NCBI GenBank assembly: GCA_930367205.1
Contig: OV884015.1
Location: 2,666,001 to 2,730,000, forward strand
DNA length: 64,000 bases
From: Acanthosoma haemorrhoidale
Taxonomy: Eukaryota; Arthropoda; Insecta; Hemiptera; Acanthosomatidae
Reading direction: 5' to 3'
Shown here piece after piece: positions 39,194-50,617 of the stretch (its first letter is position 1; the number at the start of each line of letters is the position of its first letter). Made by a program: the position numbers and the translations under genes. The notes beneath the pieces are model-generated. The model made no database searches. It saw only the letters and a list, made by a program, of their open reading frames with translations, and was not told where the DNA came from.

Positions 39194-40296
39194 ATCTTTA
39201 ACGTTAGCTCTTGCCCTATTATGTTCTCCTGATACCAAAACAAAGAAAACATCTTTAAAAAGTCGAATATTAACAAAAATGCGTATTTCATAGCTAGTAT
39301 GTTAGCTCCTGCCCCATTATGTTCTCCTGATACCTGAACAAGAAAATATCGTCAAAAAGTTAAATTTTTAAAAAAATGCGTATTTCTTAGCTAGTACGTT
39401 AGCTCCTGCCTTATTATGTTCTCCTGATACCAAAACAAAGAAAATGTCATAAAAAAGTTAAATTTTTTTAAAAAAGAGTATTTTATAGCTGGTACGTCAG
39501 CTCCTGCCCTATTATGTTCTCCTGATACGAAAACAAGACAAATATCGTCAAAAAGTCAAATTTTTACAAAAATGCGTATTTAGAGCTAGTACGTTAGCTC
39601 CTGTCCCGTTATGTTCTCCTGATACCAAAACAAAAAAAATATCGTCAAAAAGTTGAATTTTAAAAAAATGGGTATTTCATAGCTGGTACGTTAGCTCCAG
39701 TCCCATTATGTTCTCCTGATACCAAAACAAGGAAAATATCGTCAAAAAGTCGAATTTTTAAAAAATGCGTATTTCATAGCTAGTACGTCAGCTTCTGCCC
39801 CATCATGTTCTCCTGATACTAAAACCAGGAAAATATCGTCAAAAAGTCGAATTTTTAAAAAATGCGTATTTCATAGCTAGTACGTCAGCTTCTGCCCCAT
39901 CATGTTCTCCTGATACTAAAACCAGGAAAATATCGTCAAAAAGTCGATTTTTTAAAAAATGCGTATTTCATAGCTAGTACGTCAGCTCCTGCCCCATTAT
40001 GTTCTCCTGATACCTAAACAAGAAAATATCGTCAAAAAGTTGAATTTTTAAAAAAAATGCGTATTTCTTAGCTAGTACGTTAGCTCCTGCCTTATTATGT
40101 TCTCCTGATACCAAAACAAAGAAAATGTCATCAAAAAGTTAAATTTTTTTAAAAAAGAGTATTTTATAGCTGGTACGTTAGCTTCTGAACAATTATGATT
40201 TCCTCATACCAAAACAAGAAAAATATCGTCAAAAAGTCGAATTTTAAAAAAATGCGTATTTTATAGCTGGTACAATAATTCCTGCCCTATTATGTT
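39194..40296. repeat. Satellite A array, block A10 (1,103 bp, about 11 monomers)
   Basis: Third copy of the A4/A8 segment. Both of its junctions lie 5,752 bp downstream of those of A8. It runs from a type I to a common A-to-B junction. Confidence 0.95.
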
Positions 40297-41010
40297 AATT
40301 CGTAGCTTTGATCATACGATCGTATCACGTGATATAATGAGTGGCAATGATGCGGTACACTATCATATTCCACATCATTTGATGTTATATTCACTCGTGG
40401 CTTCAATCATACGATCGTATCACGTGATATAATGAGTGCCAATGATATGACACACAATCATATTCGACATCATTTGATGTTATATTCACTCGTAACTTTA
40501 ATCATACGATCGTATCACGTGATTGAATAAGTGCTAATGATATGACACACAATCATATTCAACATCATCTGATGTTATATTCACTCGTAACTTGAATCAT
40601 ACGATTGTATCACGTGATAAAATGAGTGCTAATGATTAAGCACACTATCTTATTCGACATCATTTGATGTTATATTCACTCGTAACTTTAATCATACGAT
40701 CATATCACATGATAGAATGAGTGCCAATGATACAGCACACAATTATATTCGACATCATTCATGTTATATTCATTCGTAACTTAAATCATACGATCGTATC
40801 ACGTGATACAATAAGTTCAAATGATGCGGTACACAATCATATTCGACATCATTTGATGTTATATTTACTCGTAACTTTTCTCATACGATCGTATCACGTG
40901 AAACGATGAGTGCTAATGATACATTATACAATCATATTCAACATCATTTGATGTTATCTTCACTCGTAACTTTCATCATACGATCGTATCACGTGATACA
41001 ATGAGTGCCA
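40297..41010. repeat. Satellite B array, block B10 (about 7.5 monomers)
   Basis: Starts like B4/B8, then jumps to the right-hand part of B5, including the mutated core TCACATGA at 40705-40712. It ends in a type II hairpin (41008-41026). Confidence 0.94.
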
Positions 41011-42805
41011 GCTATATCATAGCTGGTACGTTAGCTCCTGTCCCATTATGTTCTCCTGATACCAAAACAAGAAAAATATCGTCAAAAAGTCGAATTTTTA
41101 AAAAATGCGTATTTCATAGCTAGTACGTCAGCTTCTGCCCCATCATGTTCTCCTGATACTAAAACCAGGAAAATATCGTCAAAAAATCGAATTTTTAAAA
41201 AATGCGTATTTCATAGCTAGTACGTCAGCTCCTGCCCCATTATGTTCTCCTGATACGAAAACAACGAAAATATCGTCAAAAAGTCGAATTTTTAAAAAAA
41301 TGGGTATTTCATAGCTGGCACGTTAGCTCCTGCTCTTTTATGTTCTCCTGATACTAAATCAAGGAAAATATCGTCAAAAAGTCGAATTTTTCGAAAATGC
41401 GTATTTCATAGCTAGTACGTTAGCTCCTGCCCCATCATGTTCTCCTGATACTAAAACGAGAAAAAGATCGTCAAAAAGTTGAATTTTTAAAAAATGGGTA
41501 TTTCATAGCTGGTACGTTAGCTCCTGTCTTATTATGTTCTCCTGATACCAAAACAAAGAAAATGTCATCAAAAAGTTAAATTTTTTTAAAAAAGAGTATT
41601 TTATAGCTGGTACGTTAGCTCCTGAACAATTATGTTCTCCTGATACGAAATCAAGAAAAATATCGTCAAAAAGTCGAATTTTTCGAAAATGCGTATTTCA
41701 TAGCTAGTACGTTAGCTTCTGCTCCATCATGTTCTCCTGATACTAAAACCAGGAAAATATCGTCAAAAAAATGAATTTTTAAAAAAATGCGTATTTCTTA
41801 GCTAGTACGTTAGCTCCTGCCCTATTATGTTCTCCTGATACGAAAACAAGAAAAATATCGTCAAAAAGTCGAATTTTTACAAAAATGCGTATTTAGAGCT
41901 AGTACGTTAGCTCCTGTCCCGTTATGTTCTCCTGATACCAAAACAAAAAAAATATCGTTCAAAAGTCAAATTTTTACAAAAATGCGTATTTCATAGCTGG
42001 TACGTTAGCTCCTGCCCTATTATGTTCTCCTGATACGAAAACAAGAAAAATATCGTCAAAAAGTTGAATTTTTCAAAAATGCGTATTTCATAGCTAGTAT
42101 GTTAGCTCCTGCCCTATTATGTTCTCCTGATACGAAAACAAGAAAAATATCGTCAAAAAGTTGAATTTTTCAAAAATGCGTATTTCATAGCTAGTATGTT
42201 AGCTCCTGCCCCATTATGTTCTCCTGATATGAAAATCAGGAAAATATCGTCAAAAAGTTGAATTTTTAAAAAATGGGTATTTCATAGCTGGTACGTTAGC
42301 TCCTGTCTTATTATGTTCTCCTGATACCAAAACAAAGAAAATGTCATCAAAAAGTTAAATTTTTTTAAAAAAGAGTATTTTATAGCTGGTACGTTAGCTC
42401 CTACCCTATTATGATCTCCTGATACGAAAACCAGGAAAATATCGTCAAAAAGTCGATTTTTTAAAAAATGCGTATTTCATAGCTAGTACGTCAGCTCCTG
42501 CCCCATTATGTTCTCCTGATACCTAAACAAGAAAATATCGTCAAAAAGTTGAATTTTTAAAAAAAATGCGTATTTCTTAGCTAGTACGTTAGCTCCTGCC
42601 TTATTATGTTCTCCTGATACCAAAACAAAGAAAATGTCATCAAAAAGTTAAATTTTTTTAAAAAAGAGTATTTTATAGCTGGTACGTTAGCTTCTGAACA
42701 ATTATGATTTCCTCATACCAAAACAAGAAAAATATCGTCAAAAAGTCGAATTTTAAAAAAATGCGTATTTTATAGCTGGTACAATAATTCCTGCCCTATT
42801 ATGTT
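41011..42805. repeat. Satellite A array, block A11 (1,795 bp, about 18 monomers)
   Basis: The A half of the first full 3,080-bp A+B composite unit. It has the same length as A6 and A12 and the same order of monomer variants. Confidence 0.95.
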
Positions 42806-44090
42806 AATTCGTAGCTTTGATCATACGATCGTAACACGTAATATAATGAGTGCCAATGATACGGTACACTATCATATTCGACATCATTTGATGTTATATT
42901 CACTCGTGGCTTCAATCATACGATCGTATCACGTGATATAATGAGTGGCAATGATGCGGTACACTATCATATTCCACATCATTTGATGTTATGTTTACTC
43001 GTAACTTTAATCATACGATCGTATCACGTGATTGAATGAGTGCCAATGATATGGCACACAATCAAATTCGACATTATTTGGTGTTATATTCACTCGTAAC
43101 TTGAATCAACCGATCGTATCACGTGATACAATGAGTTCAAATGATACGGTACACAATCATATTTGACATCATTTGATGTTATGTTCACTCGTAACTTGAA
43201 TCATACGATTGTATCACGTGATACCATGAGTGCTAATGATTAGGCACACAATCATATTCGACATAGTTTGATGTTATGTTCACGCAAAACTTTAATTATA
43301 CGATCATATCACGTGATTGAATGAGTGCCAATGATATGACACACAATCATATTCGACATCATTTGATGTTATATTCACTCGTAACTTGAATCATACGATT
43401 GTATCACGTGATACAATGAGTGCTAATAATACAGCACACAATCATATTCGACATCATTTGATGTTATATTCACTCGTAACTTGAATCATACGACCGTATC
43501 ACGTGATTGAATGAATGCCAATGATATGGCACACAATCATATTCGACATCATTTGATGTTATATTCACTGGTACCACGAATCATACGATCGTATCACGTG
43601 ATACCATGAGTGCTAATGATTAGGCACACTATCTTATTCGACATATTTTGATGTTATGTTCACGCAAAACTTTAATTATACGATCATATCACGTGATTGA
43701 ATGAGTGCCAATGATATGACACACAATCATATTCGACATCATTTGATGTTATATTCACTCGTAACTTGAATCATACGATTGTATCACGTGATAAAATGAG
43801 TGCTAATGATTAAGCACACTATCTTATTCGACATCATTTGATGTTATATTCACTCGTAACTTTAATCATACGATCATATCACGTGATACAATAAGTTCAA
43901 ATGATGCGGTACACAATCATATTCGACATCATTTGATGTTATATTTACTCGTAACTTTTCTCATACGATCGTATCACGTGAAACGATGAGTGCTAATGAT
44001 ACATTATACAATCATATTCAACATCATTTGATGTTATCTTCACTCGTAACTTTCATCATACGATCGTATCACGTGATACAATGAGTGCCA
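42806..44090. repeat. Satellite B array, block B11 (1,285 bp, about 13.5 monomers)
   Basis: The B half of the first full 3,080-bp unit. A point difference from B12 is acatagtttgatg here against acatattttgatg in B12. It ends in a type II hairpin (44088-44106). Confidence 0.95.
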
Positions 44091-45885
44091 GCTATATCAT
44101 AGCTGGTACGTTAGCTCCTGTCCCATTATGTTCTCCTGATACCAAAACAAGAAAAATATCGTCAAAAAGTCGAATTTTTAAAAAATGCGTATTTCATAGC
44201 TAGTACGTCAGCTTCTGCCCCATCATGTTCTCCTGATACTAAAACCAGGAAAATATCGTCAAAAAATCGAATTTTTAAAAAATGCGTATTTCATAGCTAG
44301 TACGTCAGCTCCTGCCCCATTATGTTCTCCTGATACGAAAACAACGAAAATATCGTCAAAAAGTCGAATTTTTAAAAAAATGGGTATTTCATAGCTGGCA
44401 CGTTAGCTCCTGCTCTTTTATGTTCTCCTGATACTAAATCAAGGAAAATATCGTCAAAAAGTCGAATTTTTCGAAAATGCGTATTTCATAGCTAGTACGT
44501 TAGCTCCTGCCCCATCATGTTCTCCTGATACTAAAACGAGAAAAAGATCGTCAAAAAGTTGAATTTTTAAAAAATGGGTATTTCATAGCTGGTACGTTAG
44601 CTCCTGTCTTATTATGTTCTCCTGATACCAAAACAAAGAAAATGTCATCAAAAAGTTAAATTTTTTTAAAAAAGAGTATTTTATAGCTGGTACGTTAGCT
44701 CCTGAACAATTATGTTCTCCTGATACGAAATCAAGAAAAATATCGTCAAAAAGTCGAATTTTTCGAAAATGCGTATTTCATAGCTAGTACGTTAGCTTCT
44801 GCTCCATCATGTTCTCCTGATACTAAAACCAGGAAAATATCGTCAAAAAAATGAATTTTTAAAAAAATGCGTATTTCTTAGCTAGTACGTTAGCTCCTGC
44901 CCTATTATGTTCTCCTGATACGAAAACAAGAAAAATATCGTCAAAAAGTCGAATTTTTACAAAAATGCGTATTTAGAGCTAGTACGTTAGCTCCTGTCCC
45001 GTTATGTTCTCCTGATACCAAAACAAAAAAAATATCGTTCAAAAGTCAAATTTTTACAAAAATGCGTATTTCATAGCTGGTACGTTAGCTCCTGCCCTAT
45101 TATGTTCTCCTGATACGAAAACAAGAAAAATATCGTCAAAAAGTTGAATTTTTCAAAAATGCGTATTTCATAGCTAGTATGTTAGCTCCTGCCCTATTAT
45201 GTTCTCCTGATACGAAAACAAGAAAAATATCGTCAAAAAGTTGAATTTTTCAAAAATGCGTATTTCATAGCTAGTATGTTAGCTCCTGCCCCATTATGTT
45301 CTCCTGATATGAAAATCTGGAAAATATCGTCAAAAAGTTGAATTTTTAAAAAATGGGTATTTCATAGCTGGTACGTTAGCTCCTGTCTTATTATGTTCTC
45401 CTGATACCAAAACAAAGAAAATGTCATCAAAAAGTTAAATTTTTTTAAAAAAGAGTATTTTATAGCTGGTACGTTAGCTCCTACCCTATTATGATCTCCT
45501 GATACGAAAACCAGGAAAATATCGTCAAAAAGTCGATTTTTTAAAAAATGCGTATTTCATAGCTAGTACGTCAGCTCCTGCCCCATTATGTTCTCCTGAT
45601 ACCTAAACAAGAAAATATCGTCAAAAAGTTGAATTTTTAAAAAAAATGCGTATTTCTTAGCTAGTACGTTAGCTCCTGCCTTATTATGTTCTCCTGATAC
45701 CAAAACAAAGAAAATGTCATCAAAAAGTTAAATTTTTTTAAAAAAGAGTATTTTATAGCTGGTACGTTAGCTTCTGAACAATTATGATTTCCTCATACCA
45801 AAACAAGAAAAATATCGTCAAAAAGTCGAATTTTAAAAAAATGCGTATTTTATAGCTGGTACAATAATTCCTGCCCTATTATGTT
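44091..45885. repeat. Satellite A array, block A12 (1,795 bp, about 18 monomers)
   Basis: The A half of the second 3,080-bp unit. It carries gaaaatctgg where its sister copies have gaaaatcagg (about 45315). Confidence 0.95.
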
Positions 45886-47170
45886 AATTCGTAGCTTTGA
45901 TCATACGATCGTAACACGTAATATAATGAGTGCCAATGATACGGTACACTATCATATTCGACATCATTTGATGTTATATTCACTCGTGGCTTCAATCATA
46001 CGATCGTATCACGTGATATAATGAGTGGCAATGATGCGGTACACTATCATATTCCACATCATTTGATGTTATGTTTACTCGTAACTTTAATCATACGATC
46101 GTATCACGTGATTGAATGAGTGCCAATGATATGGCACACAATCAAATTCGACATTATTTGGTGTTATATTCACTCGTAACTTGAATCAACCGATCGTATC
46201 ACGTGATACAATGAGTTCAAATGATACGGTACACAATCATATTTGACATCATTTGATGTTATGTTCACTCGTAACTTGAATCATACGATTGTATCACGTG
46301 ATACCATGAGTGCTAATGATTAGGCACACAATCATATTCGACATATTTTGATGTTATGTTCACGCAAAACTTTAATTATACGATCATATCACGTGATTGA
46401 ATGAGTGCCAATGATATAACACACAATCATATTCGACATCATTTGATGTTATATTCACTCGTAACTTGAATCATACGATTGTATCACGTGATACAATGAG
46501 TGCTAATAATACAGCACACAATCATATTCGACATCATTTGATGTTATATTCACTCGTAACTTGAATCATACGACCGTATCACGTGATTGAATGAATGCCA
46601 ATGATATGGCACACAATCATATTCGACATCATTTGATGTTATATTCACTGGTACCACGAATCATACGATCGTATCACGTGATACCATGAGTGCTAATGAT
46701 TAGGCACACTATCTTATTCGACATATTTTGATGTTATGTTCACGCAAAACTTTAATTATACGATCATATCACGTGATTGAATGAGTGCCAATGATATGAC
46801 ACACAATCATATTCGACATCATTTGATGTTATATTCACTCGTAACTTGAATCATACGATTGTATCACGTGATAAAATGAGTGCTAATGATTAAGCACACT
46901 ATCTTATTCGACATCATTTGATGTTATATTCACTCGTAACTTTAATCATACGATCATATCACGTGATACAATAAGTTCAAATGATGCGGTACACAATCAT
47001 ATTCGACATCATTTGATGTTATATTTACTCGTAACTTTTCTCATACGATCGTATCACGTGAAACGATGAGTGCTAATGATACATTATACAATCATATTCA
47101 ACATCATTTGATGTTATCTTCACTCGTAACTTTCATCATACGATCGTATCACGTGATACAATGAGTGCCA
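45886..47170. repeat. Satellite B array, block B12 (1,285 bp, about 13.5 monomers)
   Basis: The B half of the second 3,080-bp unit, exactly 3,080 bp after B11. It ends in a type II hairpin (47168-47186). To its right the B family is absent until 58.3 kb. Confidence 0.95.
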
Positions 47171-50100
47171 GCTATATCATAGCTGGTACGTTAGCTCCTG
47201 TCCCATTATGTTCTCCTGATACCAAAACAAGAAAAATATCGTCAAAAAGTCGAATTTTTAAACAATGCGTATTTCATAGCTAGTACGTCAGCTTCTGCCC
47301 CATCATGTTCTCCTGATACTAAAACCAGGAAAATATCGTCAAAAAATCGAATTTTTAAAAAATGCGTATTTCATAGCTAGTACGTCAGCTCCTGCCCCAT
47401 TATGTTCTCCTGATACGAAAACAACGAAAATATCGTCAAAAAGTCGAATTTTTAAAAAAATGGGTATATCATAGCTGGCACGTTAGCTCCTGCTCTTTTA
47501 TGTTCTCCTGATACTAAATCAAGGAAAATATCGTCAAAAAGTCGAATTTTTCGAAAATGCGTATTTCATAGCTAGTACGTTAGCTCCTACCCCATCATGT
47601 TCTCCTGATACTAAAACGAGAAAAAGATCGTCAAAAAGTTGAATTTTTAAAAAATGGGTATTTCATAGCTGGTACGTTAGCTCCTGTCTTATTATGTTCT
47701 CCTGATACCAAAACAAAGAAAATGTCATCAAAAAGTTAAATTTTTTTAAAAAAGAGTATTTTATAGCTGGTACGTTAGCTCCTGAACAATTATGTTCTCC
47801 TTATACGAAATCAAGAAAAATATCGTCAAAAAGTCGAATTTTTCGAAAATGCGTATTTCATAGCTAGTACGTTAGCTTCTGCTCCATCATGTTCTCCTGA
47901 TACTAAAACCAGGAAAATATCGTCAAAAAAATGAATTTTTAAAAAAATGCGTATTTCTTAGCTAGTACGTTAGCTCCTGCCCTATTATGTTCTCCTGATA
48001 CGAAAACAAGAAAAATATCGTCAAAAAGTCGAATTTTTACAAAAATGCGTATTTAGAGCTAGTACGTTAGCTCCTGTCCCGTTATGTTCTCCTGATACCA
48101 AAACAAAAAAAATATCGTTCAAAAGTCAAATTTTTACAAAAATGCGTATTTCATAGCTGGTACGTTAGCTCCTGCCCTATTATGTTCTCCTGATACGAAA
48201 ACAAGAAAAATATCGTCAAAAAGTTGAATTTTTCAAAAATGCGTATTTCATAGCTAGTATGTTAGCTCCTGCCCTATTATGTTCTCCTGATACGAAAACA
48301 AGAAAAATATCGTCAAAAAGTTGAATTTTTCAAAAATGCGTATTTCATAGCTAGTATGTTAGCTCCTGCCCCATTATGTTCTCCTGATATGAAAATCAGG
48401 AAAATATCGTCAAAAAGTTGAATTTTTAAAAAATGGGTATTTCATAGCTGGTACGTTAGCTCCTGTCCCATTATGTTCTCCTGATACCAAAACAAGAAAA
48501 ATATCGTCAAAAAGTCGAATTTTTAAAAAATGCGTATTTCATAGCTAGTACGTCAGCTTCTGCCCCATCATGTTCTCCTGATACTAAAACCAGGAAAATA
48601 TCGTCAAAAAATCGAATTTTTAAAAAATGCGTATTTCATAGCTAGTACGTCAGCTCCTGCCCCATTATGTTCTCCTGATACGAAAACAACGAAAATATCG
48701 TCAAAAAGTCGAATTTTTAAAAAAATGGGTATTTCATAGCTGGCACGTTAGCTCCTGCTCTTTTATGTTCTCCTGATACTAAATCAAGGAAAATATCGTC
48801 AAAAAGTCGAATTTTTCGAAAATGCGTATTTCATAGCTAGTACGTTAGCTCCTGCCCCATCATGTTCTCCTGATACTAAAACGAGAAAAAGATCGTCAAA
48901 AAGTTGAATTTTTAAAAAATGGGTATTTCATAGCTGGTACGTTAGCTCCTGTCTTATTATGTTCTCCTGATACCAAAACAAAGAAAATGTCATCAAAAAG
49001 TTAAATTTTTTTAAAAAAGAGTATTTTATAGCTGGTACGTTAGCTCCTGAACAATTATGTTCTCCTGATACGAAATCAAGAAAAATATCGTCAAAAAGTC
49101 GAATTTTTCGAAAATGCGTATTTCATAGCTAGTACGTTAGCTTCTGCTCCATCATGTTCTCCTGATACTAAAACCAGGAAAATATCGTCAAAAAAATGAA
49201 TTTTTAAAAAAATGCGTATTTCTTAGCTAGTACGTTAGCTCCTGCCCTATTATGTTCTCCTGATACGAAAACAAGAAAAATATCGTCAAAAAGTCGAATT
49301 TTTACAAAAATGCGTATTTAGAGCTAGTACGTTAGCTCCTGTCCCGTTATGTTCTCCTGATACCAAAACAAAAAAAATATCGTTCAAAAGTCAAATTTTT
49401 ACAAAAATGCGTATTTCATAGCTGGTACGTTAGCTCCTGCCCTATTATGTTCTCCTGATACGAAAACAAGAAAAATATCGTCAAAAAGTTGAATTTTTCA
49501 AAAATGCGTATTTCATAGCTAGTATGTTAGCTCCTGCCCTATTATGTTCTCCTGATACGAAAACAAGAAAAATATCGTCAAAAAGTTGAATTTTTCAAAA
49601 ATGCGTATTTCATAGCTGGTACGTTAGCTCCTGTCCCATTATGTTCTCCTGATACGAAAACAACGAAAATATCGTCAAAAAGTCGAATTTTTAAAAAAAT
49701 GGGTATTTCATAGCTGGCACGTTAGCTCCTGCTCTTTTATGTTCTCCTGATACTAAATCAAGGAAAATATCGTCAAAAAGTCGAATTTTTCGAAAATGCG
49801 TATTTCATAGCTAGTACGTTAGCTCCTGCCCCATCATGTTCTCCTGATACTAAAACGAGGAAAAGATCGTCAAAAAGTTGAATTTTTAAAAAATGGGTAT
49901 TTCATAGCAGGTATGTTAGCTCCTGCCCTATTATGTTCTCTTGATATGAAAATCAGGAAAATATCGTCAAAAAGTTGAATTTTTAAAAAATGGGTATTTC
50001 ATAGCTGGTACGTTAGCTCCTGTCCCATTATGTTCTCCTGATACTAAAACAAGAAAAATATCGTCAAAAAGTCGAATTTTTAAAAAATGCGTATTTCATA

Positions 50101-50617
50101 GCTAGTATGTTAGCTCCTGCCCCATTATGTTCTCCTCATATGAAAATCAGGAAAATATCGTCAAAAAGTTGAATTTTTAAAAAATGGGTATTTCATAGCT
50201 GGTACGTTAGCTCCTGTCCCATTATGTTCTCCTGATACGAAAACAACGAAAATATCGTCAAAAAGTCGAATTTTTAAAAAAATGGGTATTTCATAGCTGG
50301 CACGTTAGCTCCTGCTCTTTTATGTTCTCCTGATACTAAATCAAGGAAAATATCGTCAAAAAGTCGAATTTTTCGAAAATGCGTATTTCATAGCTAGTAC
50401 GTTAGCTCCTGCCCCATCATGTTCTCCTGATACTAAAACGAGAAAAAGATCGTCAAAAAGTTGAATTTTTAAAAAATGGGTATTTCATAGCTGGTCCGTT
50501 AGCTCCTACCCTATTATGTTCTCCTGATACGAAAACCAGGAAAATATCATCAAAAAGTCGATTTTTTAAAAAATGCGTATTTCATAGCTAGTACGTCAGC
50601 TCCTGCCCCATTATGTT
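47171..50617. repeat. Satellite A array, block A13 (about 35 monomers), the last A block before family C
   Basis: Its first part continues the 3,080-bp periodicity and departs from it near 48,467, where gtccca replaces gtctta. From there a 1,265-bp unit of 13 monomers is repeated: tcccattatg at 47201 recurs at 48466. The rightmost 0.6 kb is the A part of the first 3,937-bp A+C unit. The block ends at ATTATGTT (50610-50617), passing directly into family C. Confidence 0.95.
50610..50617. other. A-to-C junction at ATTATGTT (first of three copies)
   Basis: A and C share these eight bases: A has ccccattatgttctcctg and one C subtype has aaaattatgtttattgc. Copies lie at 54547-54554 and 62089-62096. 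The position in the A monomer is the same as in the common A-to-B junction. Confidence 0.92.

Larger units (their letters stand above)
41011..48466. repeat. 3,080-bp composite A+B unit, two full tandem copies plus a partial third
   Basis: Hairpin junctions at 41008, 44088 and 47168, and A-to-B junctions at 42806 and 45886, are each exactly 3,080 bp apart. Each unit has 1,795 bp of A and 1,285 bp of B. The third copy is interrupted near 48,467 within A. Single-base differences between copies are visible, for example near 43,266 and 45,315. Confidence 0.94.
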
